Assembly: GCA_037783545.1 (NCBI GenBank) | Contig: JBBELK010001240.1 | Coordinates: 1 to 64,000, forward strand | DNA length: 64,000 nt | DNA from: Henricia sp. BOLD:AAB3569 | Lineage: Eukaryota; Echinodermata; Asteroidea; Spinulosida; Echinasteridae | Reading direction: 5' to 3' | Shown: piece after piece, positions 47,933-61,004 of the stretch | How positions within the stretch are numbered: position 1 is the stretch's first letter | Layout: the number at the start of each line of letters is the position of its first letter | Program-made: the position numbers and the translations under genes | The notes under the pieces: model-generated | Seen by the model: only the letters and a program-made list of their open reading frames with translations | Database searches by the model: none | What the model was told of the DNA's origin: nothing

Positions 47933-50900
47933 GTGGCTGTCTGTACACACCTCTTTGGGGTACTCCTGAGTTGTGCGCATGCTCAGTCATTCGGACTGTC
48001 GTTAACGCACCGCAGTTTGGCTCGGTAATTTGGTCAAAGTGTGGTCCAAACGTCGGCAAATTTGGAGGTCGAAAAATGTTCCGACGAACTTCAAATTTTG
48101 CATGCCCTAAACTCTCTATATTGCGCACTTGTCATAAAAAATTGACAGACTTTCGCCGGGAAATGGCAGAGAAATTTCAAAGTTTAGAAAAAACTGGGTT
48201 GAGGCTTCCTGACTGCTCTCACGCAAACCGTGGCTGTCTGTACACACCTCTTTGGGGTACTCCTGAGTTGTGCGCATGCTCAGTCATTCGGACTGTCGTT
48301 AACGCACCGCAGTTTGGTTCGGCAATTTGGTCAAAGTGTGGTCCAAACGTCGGCAAATTTGGAGGTCGAAAAATGTTCCGACGAACTTCAAATTTTGCAT
48401 GCCCTAAACTCTCTATATTGCGCACTTGTCATAAAAAATTGACAGACTTTCGCCGGGAAATGGCAGAGAAATTTCAAAGTTTAGAAAAAACTGGGTTGAG
48501 GCTTCCTGACTGCTCTCACGCAAACCGTGGCTGTCTGTACACACCTCTTTGGGGTACTCCTGAGTTGTGCGCATGCTCAGTCATTCGGACTGTCATTAAC
48601 GCACCGCAGTTTGGCTCGGCAATTTGGTCAAAGTGTGGTCCAAACGTCGGCAAATTTGGAGGTCGAAAAATGTTCCGACGAACTTCAAATTTTGCATGCC
48701 CTAAACTCTCTATATTGCGCACTTGTCATAAAAAAATTGACAGACTTTCGCCGGGAAATGGCAGAGAAATTTCAAAGTTTAGAAAAAACTGGGTTGAGGC
48801 TTCCTGACTGCTCTCACGCAAACCGTGGCTGTCTGTACACACCTCTTTGGGGTACTCCTGAGTTGTGCGCATGCTCAGTCATTCGGACTGTCGTTAACGC
48901 ACCGCAGTTTGGCTCGGTAATTTGGTCAAAGTGTGGTCCAAACGTCGGCAAATTTGGAGGTCGAAAAATGTTCCGACGAACTTCAAATTTTGCATGCCCT
49001 AAACTCTCTATATTGCGCACTTGTCATAAAAAATTGACAGACTTTCGCCGGGAAATGGCAGAGAAATTTCAAAGTTTAGAAAAAACTGGGTTGAGGCTTC
49101 CTGACTGCTCTCACGCAAACCGTGGCTGTCTGTACACACCTCTTTGGGGTACTCCTGAGTTGTGCGCATGCTCAGTCATTCGGACTGTCGTTAACGCACC
49201 GCAGTTTGGTTCGGCAATTTGGTCAAAGTGTGGTCCAAACGTCGGCAAATTTGGAGGTCGAAAAATGTTCCGACGAACTTCAAATTTTGCATGCCCTAAA
49301 CTCTCTATATTGCGCACTTGTCATAAAAAATTGACAGACTTTCGCCGGGAAATGGCAGAGAAATTTCAAAGTTTAGAAAAAACTGGGTTGAGGCTTCCTG
49401 ACTGCTCTCACGCAAACCGTGGCTGTCTGTACACACCTTTTTGGGGTACTCCTGAGTTGTGCGCATGCTCAGTCATTCGGACTGTCGTTAACGCACCGCA
49501 GTTTGGCTCGGCAATTTGGTCAAAGTGTGGTCCAAACGTCGGCAAATTTGGAGGTCGAAAAATGTTCCGACGAACTTCAAATTTTGCATGCCCTAAACTC
49601 TCTATATTGCGCACTTGTCATAAAAAAATTGACAGACTTTCGCCGGGAAATAGCAGAGAAATTTCAAAGTTTAGAAAAAACTGGGTTGAGGCTTCCTGAC
49701 TGCTCTCACGCAAACCGTGGCTGTCTGTACACACCTCTTTGGGGTACTCCTGAGTTGTGCGCATGCTCAGTCATTCGGACTGTCGTTAACGCACCGCAGT
49801 TTGGCTCGGCAATTTGGTCAAAGTGTGGTCCAAACGTCGGCAAATTTGGAGGTCGAAAAATGTTCCGACGAACTTCAAATTTTGCATGCTCTAAACTCTC
49901 TATATTGCGCACTTGTCATAAAACATTGACAGACTTTCGCGGGAAATGGAAGAGAAATTTAAAAGTTTAGAAAAAACTGGGTTGAGGCTTCCTGACTGCT
50001 CTCACGCAAACCGTGGCTGTCTGTACACACCTCTTTGGGGTACTCCTGAGTTGTGCGCATGCTCAGTCATTCGGACTGTCGTTAACGCACCGCAGTTTGG
50101 CTCGGCAATTTGGTCAAAGTGTGGTCCAAACGTCGGCAAATTTGGAGGTCGAAAAATGTTCCGACGAACTTCAAATTTTGCATGCCCTAAACTCTCTATA
50201 TTGCGCACTTGTCAAAACAAATTGACAGACTTTCGCCGGGAAATGGCAGAGAAATTTCAAAGTTTAGAAAAAACTGGGTTGAGGCTTCCTGACTGCTCTC
50301 ACGCAAACCGTGGCTGTCTGTACACACCTCTTTGGGGTACTCCTGAGTTGTGCGCATGCTCAGTCATTCGGACTGTCGTTAACGCACCGCAGTTTGGCTC
50401 GGCAATTTGGTCAAAGTGTGGTCCAAACGTCGGCAAATTTGGAGGTCGAAAAATGTTCCGACGAACTTCAAATTTTGCATGCCCTAAACTCTCTATATTG
50501 CGCACTTGTCATAAAAAATTGACAGACTTTCGCCGGGAAATGGCAGAGAAATTTCAAAGTTTAGAAAAAAACTGGGTTGAGGCTTCCTGACTGCTCTCAC
50601 GCAAACCGTGGCTGTCTGTACACACCTCTTTGGGGTACTCCTGAGTTGTGCGCATGCTCAGTCATTCGGACTGTCGTTAACGCACCGCAGTTTGGCTCGG
50701 CAATTTGGTCAAAGTGTGGTCCAAACGTCGGCAAATTTGGAGGTCGAAAAATGTTCCGACGAACTTCAAATTTTGCATGCCCTAAACTCTCTATATTGCG
50801 CACTTGTCATAAAAAATTGACAGACTTTCGCCGGGAAATGGCAGAGAAATTTCAAAGTTTAGAAACAACTGGGTTGAGGCTTCCTGACTGCTCTCACGCA

Positions 50901-52390
50901 AACCGTGGCTGTCTGTACACACCTCTTTGAGGTACTCCTGAGTTGTGCGCATGCTCAGTCATTCGGACTGTCGTTAACGCACCGCAGTTTGGCTCGGCAA
51001 TTTGGTCAAAGTGTGGTCCAAACCTCGGCAAATTTGGAGGTCGAAAAATGTTCCGACGAACTTCAAATTTTGCATGCCCTAAACTCTCTATATTGCGCAC
51101 TTGTCATAAAAAATTGACAGACTTTCGCCGGGAAATGGCAGAGAAATTTCAAAGTTTAGAAAAAACTGGGTTGAGGCTTCCTGACTGCTCTCACGCAAAC
51201 CGTGGCTGTCTGTACACACCTCTTTGGGGTACTCCTGAGTTGTGCGCATGCTCAGTCATTCGGACTGTCGTTAACGCACCGCAGTTTGGCTCGGCAATTT
51301 GGTCAAAGTGTGGTCCAAACGTCGGCAAATTTGGAGGTCGAAAAATGTTCCGACGAACTTCAAATTTTGCATGCCCTAAACTCTCTATATTGCGCACTTG
51401 TCATAAAAAATTGACAGACTTTCGCCGGGAAATGGCAGAGAAATTTCAAAGTTTAGAAAAAACTGGGTTGAGGCTTCCTGACTGCTCTCACGCAAACCGT
51501 GGCTGTCTGTACACACCTCTTTGGGGTACTCCTGAGTTGTGCGCATGCTCAGTCATTCGGACTGTCGTTAACGCACCGCAGTTTGGCTCGGCAATTTGGT
51601 CAAAGTGTGGTCCAAACGTCGGCAAATTTGGAGGTCGAAAAATGTTCCGACGAACTTCAAATTTTGCATGCCCTAAACTCTCTATATTGCGCACTTGTCA
51701 TAAAAAATTGACAGACTTTCGCCGGGAAATGGCATAGAAATTTCAAAGTTTAGAAAAAACTGGGTTGAGGCTTCCTGACTGCTCTCACGCAAACCGTGGC
51801 TGTCTGTACACACCTCTTTGAGGTACTCCTGAGTTGTGCGCATGCTCAGTCATTCGGACTGTCGTTAACGCACCGCAGTTTGGCTCGGCAATTTGGTCAA
51901 AGTGTGGTCCAAACGTCGGCAAATTTGGAGGTCGAAAAATGTTCCGACGAACTTCAAATTTTGCATGCCCTAAACTCTCTATATTGCGCACTTGTCATAA
52001 AAAATTGACAGACTTTCGCCGGGAAATGGCAGAGAAATTTCAAAGTTTAGAAAAAACTGGGTTGAGGCTTCCTGACTGCTCTCACGCAAACCGTGGCTGT
52101 CTGTACACACCTCTTTGGGGTACTCCTGAGTTGTGCGCATGCTCAGTCATTCGGACTGTCGTTAACGCACCGCAGTTTGGCTCGGCAATTTGGTCAAAGT
52201 GTGGTCCAAACGTCGGCAAATTTGGAGGTCGAAAAATGTTCCGACGAACTTCAAATTTTGCATGCCCTAAACTCTCTATATTGCGCACTTGTCATAAAAA
52301 ATTGACAGACTTTCGCCGGGAAATGGCAGAGAAATTTCAAAGTTTAGAAAAAACTGGGTTGAGGCTTCCTGACTGCTCTCACGCAAACCG
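47933..52390 (+). repeat. 15-monomer HOR (4,458 bp), copy 2
   Basis: All markers of copy 1 are present in order. The only internal difference I noticed is CCTCGG here (C at 51,024) against CGTCGG in copy 1 (G at 46,566); near the last unit an A-run also differs. Such near-identity makes this the youngest large duplication in the window, unless it is an assembly duplication. Confidence 0.93.
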
Positions 52391-54756
52391 TGGCTGTCTG
52401 TACACACCTCTTTGGGGTACTCCTGAGTTGTGCGCATGCTCAGTCATTCGGACTGTCGTTAACGCACCGCAGTTTGGCTCGGCAATTTGGTCAAAGTGTG
52501 GTCCAAACGTCGGCAAATTTGGAGGTCGAAAAATGTTCCGACGAACTTCAAATTTTGCATGCCCTAAACTCTCTATATTGCGCACTTGTCATAAAAAATT
52601 GACAGACTTTCGCCGGGAAATGGCAGAGAAATTTCAAAGTTTAGAAAAAACTGGGTTGAGGCTTCCTGACTGCTCTCACGCAAACCGTGGCTGTCTGTAC
52701 ACACCTCTTTGGGGTACTCCTGAGTTGTGCGCATGCTCAGTCATTCGGACTGTCGTTAACGCACCGCAGTTTGGCTCGGCAATTTGGTCAAAGTGTGGTC
52801 CAAACGTCGGCAAATTTGGAGGTCGAAAAATGTTCCGACGAACTTCAAATTTTGCATGCCCTAAACTCTCTATATTGCGCACTTGTCAAAAAAAATTGAC
52901 AGACTTTCGCCGGGAAATGGCAGAGAAATTTCAAAGTTTAGAAAAAACTGGGTTGAGGCTTCCTGACTGCTGTCACGCAAACCGTGGCTGTCTGTACACA
53001 CCTCTTTGGGGTACTCCTGAGTTGTGCGCATGCTCAGTCATTCGGACTGTCGTTAACGCACCGCAGTTTGGCTCGGCAATTTGGTCAAAGTGTGGTCCAA
53101 ACGTCGGCAAATTTGGAGGTCGAAAAATGTTCCGACGAACTTCAAATTTTGCATGCCCTAAACTCTCTATATTGCGCACTTGTCATAAAAAATTGACAGA
53201 CTTTCGCCGGGAAATGGCAGAGAAATTTCAAAGTTTAGAAAAAACTGGGTTGAGGCTTCCTGACTGCTCTCACGCAAACCGTGGCTGTCTGTACACACCT
53301 CTTTGGGGTACTCCTGAGTTGTGCGCATGCTCAGTCATTCGGACTGTCGTTAACGCACCGCAGTTTGGCTCGGCAATTTGGTCAAAGTGTGGTCCAAACG
53401 TCGGCAAATTTGGAGGTCGAAAAATGTTCCGACGAACTTCAAATTTTGCATGCCCTAAACTCTCTATATTGCGCACTTGTCATACAAAATTGACAGACTT
53501 TCGCCGGGAAATGGCAGAGAAATTTCAAAGTTTAGAAAAAAATGGGTTGAGGCTTCCTGACTGCTCTCACGCAAACCGTGGCTGTCTGTACACACCTCTT
53601 TGGGGTACTCCTGAGTTGTGCGCATGCTCAGTCATTCGGACTGTCGTTAACGCACCGCAGTTTGGCTCGGCAATTTGGTCAAAGTGTGGTCCAAACGTCG
53701 GCAAATTTGGAGGTCGAAAAATGTTCCGACGAACTTCAAATTTTGCATGCCCTAAACTCTCTATATTGCGCACTTGTCATAACAAATTGACAGACTTTCG
53801 CCGGGAAATGGCAGAGAAATTTCAAAGTTTAGAAAAAACTGGGTTGAGGCTTCCTGACTGCTCTCACGCAAACCGTGGCTGTCTGTACACACCTCTTTGG
53901 GGTACTCCTGAGTTGTGCGCATGCTCAGTCATTCGGACTGTCGTTAACGCACCGCAGTTTGGCTCGGCAATTTGGTCAAAGTGTGGTCCAAACGTCGGCA
54001 AATTTGGAGGTCGAAAAATGTTCCGACGAACTTCAAATTTTGCATGCCCTAAACTCTCTATATTGCGCACTTGTCATAAAAAAATTGTCAGACTTTCGCC
54101 GGGAAATGGCAGAGAAATTTCAAAGTTTAGAAAAAACTGGGTTGAGGCTTCCTGACTGCTCTCACGCAAACCGTGGCTGTCTGTACACACCTCTTTGGGG
54201 TACTCCTGAGTTGTGCGCATGCTCAGTCATTCGGACTGTCGTTAACGCACCGCAGTTTGGCTCGGCAATTTGGTCAAAGTGTGGTCCAAACGTCGGCAAA
54301 TTTGGAGTTCGAAAAATGTTCCGACGAACTTCAAATTTTGCATGCCCTAAACTCTCTATATTGCGCACTTGTCATAAAAAAATTGACAGACTTTCGCCGG
54401 GAAATGGCAGAGAAATATCAAAGTTTAGAAAAAACTGGGTTGAGGCCTCCTGACTGCTCTCACGCAAACCGTGGCTGTCTGTACACACCTCTTTGGGGTA
54501 CTCCTGAGTTGTGCGCATGCTCAGTCATTCGGACTGTCGTTAACGCACCGCAGTTTGGCTCGGCAATTTGGTCAAAGTGTGGTCCAAACGTCGGCAAATT
54601 TGGAGGTCGAAAAATGTTCCGACGAACTTCAAATTTTGCATGCCCTAAACTCTCTATATTGCGCACTTGTCATAAAAAATTGACAGACTTTCGCCGGGAA
54701 ATGGCAGAGAAATTTCAAAGTTTAGAAAAAACTGGGTTTAGGCTTCCTGACTGCTC
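52391..54756 (+). repeat. Near-consensus satellite segment right of the 15-mer pair
   Basis: About eight units close to consensus. Private changes include TTGTCAAAAAAAATTG (52,886), TGCTGTCACG (52,972), AAATTGTCAG (54,087), GGAGTTCG (54,307), GAAATATCAAAG (54,417) and GAGGCCTCC (54,446). No block repeat was found here. Confidence 0.7.
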
Positions 54757-55650
54757 TCACGCAAACCGTGGCTGTCTGTACACACCTCTTTGTGGTACTC
54801 CTGAGTTGTGCGCATGCTCAGTCATTCGGACTGTCGTTAACGCACCGCAGTTTGGCTCGGCAATTTGGTCAAAGTGTGGTCCAAACGTCGGCAAATTTGG
54901 AGGTCGAATAATGTTCCGACGAACTTCAAATTTTGCATGCCCTAAACTCTCTATATTGCGCACTTGTCATAAAAAATTGACAGACTGTCGCCGGGAAATG
55001 GCAGAGAAATTTCAAAGTTTAGAAAAAAATGGGTTGAGGCTTCCTGACTGCTCTCACGTAAACCGTGGCTGTCTGTACACACCTCTTTGGGGTACTCCTG
55101 AGTTGTGCGCATGCTCAGTCATTCGGACTGTCGTTAACGCACCGCAGTTTGGCTCGGCAATTTGGTCAAAGTGTGGTCCAAACGTCGGCAAATTTGGAGG
55201 TCGAAAAATGTTCCGACGAACTTCAAATTTTGCATGCCCTAAACTCTCTATATTGCGCACTTGTCATACAAAATTGACAGACTTTCGCCGGGAAATGGCA
55301 GAGAAATTTCAAAGTTTAGAAAAAACTGGGTTTAGGCTTCCTGACTGCTCTCACGCAAACCGTGGATGTCTGTACACACCTCTTTGGGGTACTCCTGAGT
55401 TGTGCGCATGCTCAGTCATTCGGACTGTCGTTAACGCACCGCAGTTTGGCTCGGCAATTTGGTCAAAGTGTGGTCCAAACGTCGGCAAATTTGGAGGTCG
55501 AAAAATGTTCCGACGAACTTCAAATTGTGCATGCCCTAAACTCTCTATATTGCGCACTTGTCATAAAAAATTGACAGACTTTCGCCGGGAAATGGCAGAG
55601 AAATTTCAAAGTTTAGAAAAAAACTGGGTTGAGGCTTCCTGACTGCTCTC
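54757..55650 (+). repeat. A/B-type units left of SINE 2
   Basis: A type A unit (GGGTTTAGG, CTTTGTGGTAC, GTCGAATAATG, GACTGTCGCC) is followed by a type B unit (CACGTAAACC, ATACAAAATTG) and a further unit with TGGATGTC and AAATTGTGCATG. The A-B pair closely matches 58,036-58,629 and 60,411-61,004, so this is another copy of the right-end dimer, cut off by SINE 2. Confidence 0.8.
55640..55650 (+). repeat. Left target-site duplication of SINE 2
   Basis: TGACTGCTCTC precedes the element. A preceding C also matches if the tail's last C is counted as target, so the duplication is 11-12 bp. Confidence 0.92.
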
Positions 55651-55664
55651 GAGGGCGGTCGGGT

Positions 55665-55675
55665 TGGCGTACGGG
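55665..55675 (+). promoter_or_regulatory. Pol III A box of SINE 2
   Basis: TGGCGTACGGG, identical to copy 1 and a full match to TRGYNNANNGG. Confidence 0.85.
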
Positions 55676-55707
55676 TTCTTTCCTCGCCTTTCACCTCTGG
55701 GGTCCCG

Positions 55708-55718
55708 GGTTCGAATCC
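55708..55718 (+). promoter_or_regulatory. Pol III B box of SINE 2
   Basis: GGTTCGAATCC, identical to copy 1 and a perfect B-box match, 32 bases after the A box. Confidence 0.93.
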
Positions 55719-55761
55719 GGGGCGTGTATGTGGATTGGGTTTGCAGTCCCTACTTGACCGC

Positions 55762-55805
55762 GTGGGTTTTCCCCTGGGGAATTTCTCTGGGGGTTTTCCT
55801 CCCAC
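55762..55805 (+). other. Central conserved-looking SINE domain, copy 2
   Basis: Same 44-bp GTGGG...CCCAC domain as copy 1, with one substitution (A at 55,780). The two TTTT runs are kept. Confidence 0.55.
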
Positions 55806-55881
55806 TTCTAAAACTGCAACTCCTTCTTCGTCATCTCAAGTTGATAATATAGTATAGTTAAAAGCTAAAACCGTATAGTTG

Positions 55882-55916
55882 ATGGCATAAAGGGCCTTAG
55901 TTGCCGAAGATGCCAT
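55882..55916 (+). other. 3' stem-loop of SINE 2
   Basis: ATGGCAT (55,882-55,888) pairs with ATGCCAT (55,910-55,916), loop 21 bases, exactly as in copy 1. Confidence 0.6.
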
Positions 55917-55923
55917 AAAATAT

Positions 55924-55937
55924 ACAACAACAACAAC
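55924..55937 (+). repeat. (ACA)n tail of SINE 2
   Basis: Four ACA units plus AC, 14 bp against 18 bp in copy 1. Tail length is the most variable part of the element. Confidence 0.9.
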
Positions 55938-55948
55938 TGACTGCTCTC
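55938..55948 (+). repeat. Right target-site duplication of SINE 2
   Basis: TGACTGCTCTC follows the tail and continues ACGCAAACCGTGG, normal satellite sequence. Confidence 0.92.
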
Positions 55949-56254
55949 ACGCAAACCGTGGCTGTCTGTACACACCTCTTTGGGGTACTCCTGAGTTGTG
56001 CGCATGCTCAGTCATTCGGACTGTCGTTAACGCACCGCAGTTTGGCTCGGCAATTTGGTCAAAGTGTGGTCCAAACGTCGGCAAATTTGGAGGTCGAAAA
56101 ATGTTCCGACGAACTTCAAATTTTGCATGCCCTAAACTCTCTATATTGCGCACTTGTCATAAAAAATTGACAGACTTTCGCCGGGAAATGGCAGAGAAAT
56201 TTCAAAGTTTAGAAAAAACTGGGTTGAGGCTTCCTGACTGCTCTCACGCAAACC

Positions 56255-58629
56255 GTGGCTGTCTGTACACACCTCTTTGGGGTACTCCTGAGTTGTGCGC
56301 ATGCTCAGTCATTCGGACTGTCGTTAACGCACCGCAGTTTGGCTCGGCAATTTGGTCAAAGTGTGGTCCAAACGTCGGCAAATTTGGAGGTCGAACAATG
56401 TTCCGACGAACTTCAAATTTTGCATGCCCTAAACTCTCTATATTGCGCACTTGTCATAAAAAATTGACAGACTTTCGCCGGGAAATGGCAGAGAAATTTC
56501 AAAGTTTAGAAAAAACTGGGTTGAGGCTTCCTGACTGCTCTCACGCAAACCGTGGCTGTCTGTACACACCTCTTTGGGGTACTCCTGAGTTGTGCGCATG
56601 CTCAGTCATTCGGACTGTCGTTAACGCACCGCAGTTTGGCTCGGCAATTTGGTCAAAGTGTGGTCCAAACGTCGGCAAATTTGGAGGTCGAAAAATGTTC
56701 CGACGAACTTCAAATTTTGCATGCCCTAAACTCTCTATATTGCGCACTTGTCATAAAAAATTGACAGACTTTCGCCGGGAAATGGCAGAGAAATTTCAAA
56801 GTTTAGAAAAAACTGGGTTGAGGCTTCCTGACTGCTCTCACGCAAACCGTGGCTGTCTGTACACACCTCTTTGGGGTACTCCTGAGTTGTGCGCATGCTC
56901 AGTCATTCGGACTGTCGTTAACGCACCGCAGTTTGGCTCGGCAATTTGGTCAAAGTGTGGTCCAAACGTCGGCAAATTTGGAGGTCGAACAATGTTCCGA
57001 CGAACTTCAAATTTTGCATGCCCTAAACTCTCTATATTGCGCACTTGTCATAAAAAATTGACAGACTTTCGCCGGGAAATGGCAGAGAAATTTCAAAGTT
57101 TAGAAAAAACTGGGTTGAGGCTTCCTGACTGCTCTCACGCAAACCGTGGCTGTCTGTACACACCTCTTTGGGGTACTCCTGAGTTGTGCGCATGCTCAGT
57201 CATTCGGACTGTCGTTAACGCACCGCAGTTTGGCTCGGCAATTTGGTCAAAGTGTGGTCCAAACGTCGGCAAATTTGGAGGTCGAAAAATGTTCCGACGA
57301 ACTTCAAATTTTGCATGCCCTAAACTCTCTATATTGCGCACTTGTCATACAAAATTGACAGACTTTCGCCGGGAAATGGCAGAGAAATTTCAAAGTTTAG
57401 AAAAAACTGGGTTGAGGCTTCCTGACTGCTCTCACGCAAACCGTGGCTGTCTGTACACACCTCTTTGGGGTACTCCTGAGTTGTGCGCATGCTCAGTCAT
57501 TCGGACTGTCGTTAACGCACCGCAGTTTGGCTCGGCAATTTGGTCAAAGTGTGGTCCAAACGTCGGCAAATTTGGAGGTCGAAAAATGTTCCGACGAACT
57601 TCAAATTTTGCATGCCCTAAACTCTCTATATTGCGCACTTGTCATAAAAAATTGACAGACTTTCGCCGGGAAATGGCAGAGAAATTTCAAAGTTTAGAAA
57701 AAACTGGGTTGAGGCTTCCTGACTGCTCTCACGCAAACCGTGGCTGTCTGTACACACCTCTTTGGGGTACTCCTGAGTTGTGCGCATGCTCAGTCATTCG
57801 GACTGTCGTTAACGCACCGCAGTTTGGCTCGGCAATTTGGTCAAAGTGTGGTCCAAACGTCGGCAAATTTGGAGGTCGAAAAATGTTCCGACGAACTTCA
57901 AATTTGCATGCCCTAAACTCTCTATATTGCGCACTTGTCATAAAAAATTGACAGACTTTCGCCGGGAAATGGCAGAGAAATTTCAAAGTTTAGAAAAAAC
58001 TGGGTTTAGGCTTCCTGACTGCTCTCACGCAAACCGTGGCTGTCTGTACACACCTCTTTGTGGTACTCCTGAGTTGTGCGCATGCTCAGTCATTCGGACT
58101 GTCGTTAACGCACCGCAGTTTGGCTCGGCAATTTGGTCAAAGTGTGGTCCAAACGTCGGCAAATTTGGAGGTCGAATAATGTTCCGACGAACTTCAAATT
58201 TTGCATGCCCTAAACTCTCTATATTGCGCACTTGTCATAAAAAATTGACAGACTGTCGCCGGGAAATGGCAGAGAAATTTCAAAGTTTAGAAAAAACTGG
58301 GTTGAGGCTTCCTGACTGCTCTCACGTAAACCGTGGCTGTCTGTACACACCTCTTTGGGGTACTCCTGAGTTGTGCGCATGCTCAGTCATTCGGACTGTC
58401 GTTAACGCACCGCAGTTTGGCTCGGCAATTTGGTCAAAGTGTGGTCCAAACGTCGGCAAATTTGGAGGTCGAAAAATGTTCCGACGAACTTCAAATTTTG
58501 CATGCCCTAAACTCTCTATATTGCGCACTTGTCATACAAAATTGACAGACTTTCGCCGGGAAATGGCAGAGAAATTTCAAAGTTTAGAAAAAACTGGGTT
58601 GAGGCTTCCTGACTGCTCTCACGCAAACC
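56255..58629 (+). repeat. Eight-monomer HOR (2,375 bp), copy 1
   Basis: Markers: GTCGAACAATG, plain, GTCGAACAATG, ATACAAAATTG, plain, a unit one base short (CAAATTTGCATG, about 57,903), type A (CTTTGTGGTAC, AATAATG, GACTGTCGCC), type B (CACGTAAACC with ATACAAAATTG). The length is 8 x 297 minus the one lost base. Confidence 0.9.
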
Positions 58630-61004
58630 GTGGCTGTCTGTACACACCTCTTTGGGGTACTCCTGAGTTGTGCGCATGCTCAGTCATTCGGACTGTCGTT
58701 AACGCACCGCAGTTTGGCTCGGCAATTTGGTCAAAGTGTGGTCCAAACGTCGGCAAATTTGGAGGTCGAACAATGTTCCGACGAACTTCAAATTTTGCAT
58801 GCCCTAAACTCTCTATATTGCGCACTTGTCATAAAAAATTGACAGACTTTCGCCGGGAAATGGCAGAGAAATTTCAAAGTTTAGAAAAAACTGGGTTGAG
58901 GCTTCCTGACTGCTCTCACGCAAACCGTGGCTGTCTGTACACACCTCTTTGGGGTACTCCTGAGTTGTGCGCATGCTCAGTCATTCGGACTGTCGTTAAC
59001 GCACCGCAGTTTGGCTCGGCAATTTGGTCAAAGTGTGGTCCAAACGTCGGCAAATTTGGAGGTCGAAAAATGTTCCGACGAACTTCAAATTTTGCATGCC
59101 CTAAACTCTCTATATTGCGCACTTGTCATAAAAAATTGACAGACTTTCGCCGGGAAATGGCAGAGAAATTTCAAAGTTTAGAAAAAACTGGGTTGAGGCT
59201 TCCTGACTGCTCTCACGCAAACCGTGGCTGTCTGTACACACCTCTTTGGGGTACTCCTGAGTTGTGCGCATGCTCAGTCATTCGGACTGTCGTTAACGCA
59301 CCGCAGTTTGGCTCGGCAATTTGGTCAAAGTGTGGTCCAAACGTCGGCAAATTTGGAGGTCGAACAATGTTCCGACGAACTTCAAATTTTGCATGCCCTA
59401 AACTCTCTATATTGCGCACTTGTCATAAAAAATTGACAGACTTTCGCCGGGAAATGGCAGAGAAATTTCAAAGTTTAGAAAAAACTGGGTTGAGGCTTCC
59501 TGACTGCTCTCACGCAAACCGTGGCTGTCTGTACACACCTCTTTGGGGTACTCCTGAGTTGTGCGCATGCTCAGTCATTCGGACTGTCGTTAACGCACCG
59601 CAGTTTGGCTCGGCAATTTGGTCAAAGTGTGGTCCAAACGTCGGCAAATTTGGAGGTCGAAAAATGTTCCGACGAACTTCAAATTTTGCATGCCCTAAAC
59701 TCTCTATATTGCGCACTTGTCATACAAAATTGACAGACTTTCGCCGGGAAATGGCAGAGAAATTTCAAAGTTTAGAAAAAACTGGGTTGAGGCTTCCTGA
59801 CTGCTCTCACGCAAACCGTGGCTGTCTGTACACACCTCTTTGGGGTACTCCTGAGTTGTGCGCATGCTCAGTCATTCGGACTGTCGTTAACGCACCGCAG
59901 TTTGGCTCGGCAATTTGGTCAAAGTGTGGTCCAAACGTCGGCAAATTTGGAGGTCGAAAAATGTTCCGACGAACTTCAAATTTTGCATGCCCTAAACTCT
60001 CTATATTGCGCACTTGTCATAAAAAATTGACAGACTTTCGCCGGGAAATGGCAGAGAAATTTCAAAGTTTAGAAAAAACTGGGTTGAGGCTTCCTGACTG
60101 CTCTCACGCAAACCGTGGCTGTCTGTACACACCTCTTTGGGGTACTCCTGAGTTGTGCGCATGCTCAGTCATTCGGACTGTCGTTAACGCACCGCAGTTT
60201 GGCTCGGCAATTTGGTCAAAGTGTGGTCCAAACGTCGGCAAATTTGGAGGTCGAAAAATGTTCCGACGAACTTCAAATTTGCATGCCCTAAACTCTCTAT
60301 ATTGCGCACTTGTCATAAAAAATTGACAGACTTTCGCCGGGAAATGGCAGAGAAATTTCAAAGTTTAGAAAAAACTGGGTTTAGGCTTCCTGACTGCTCT
60401 CACGCAAACCGTGGCTGTCTGTACACACCTCTTTGTGGTACTCCTGAGTTGTGCGCATGCTCAGTCATTCGGACTGTCGTTAACGCACCGCAGTTTGGCT
60501 CGGCAATTTGGTCAAAGTGTGGTCCAAACGTCGGCAAATTTGGAGGTCGAATAATGTTCCGACGAACTTCAAATTTTGCATGCCCTAAACTCTCTATATT
60601 GCGCACTTGTCATAAAAAATTGACAGACTGTCGCCGGGAAATGGCAGAGAAATTTCAAAGTTTAGAAAAAACTGGGTTGAGGCTTCCTGACTGCTCTCAC
60701 GTAAACCGTGGCTGTCTGTACACACCTCTTTGGGGTACTCCTGAGTTGTGCGCATGCTCAGTCATTCGGACTGTCGTTAACGCACCGCAGTTTGGCTCGG
60801 CAATTTGGTCAAAGTGTGGTCCAAACGTCGGCAAATTTGGAGGTCGAAAAATGTTCCGACGAACTTCAAATTTTGCATGCCCTAAACTCTCTATATTGCG
60901 CACTTGTCATACAAAATTGACAGACTTTCGCCGGGAAATGGCAGAGAAATTTCAAAGTTTAGAAAAAACTGGGTTTAGGCTTCCTGACTGCTCTCACGCA
61001 AACC
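58630..61004 (+). repeat. Eight-monomer HOR (2,375 bp), copy 2
   Basis: Same eight markers in order; the one-base-short unit is at about 60,278. I noticed no difference from copy 1 inside the block. Confidence 0.9.

Larger units (their letters stand above)
55651..55937 (+). mobile_element. tRNA-derived SINE, copy 2 (287 bp)
   Basis: Same family and strand as copy 1, 16,870 bp away. Relative to copy 1 it has G for C at 55,701, C for T at 55,744, A for C at 55,780, one extra A near 55,860, two or three more bases at the 5' end and a shorter tail. That is about 1% substitution over some 270 shared bases, so both are young copies of one active source family. Different target sites and different TSDs prove independent insertions rather than spread by satellite duplication. 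Confidence 0.93.
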
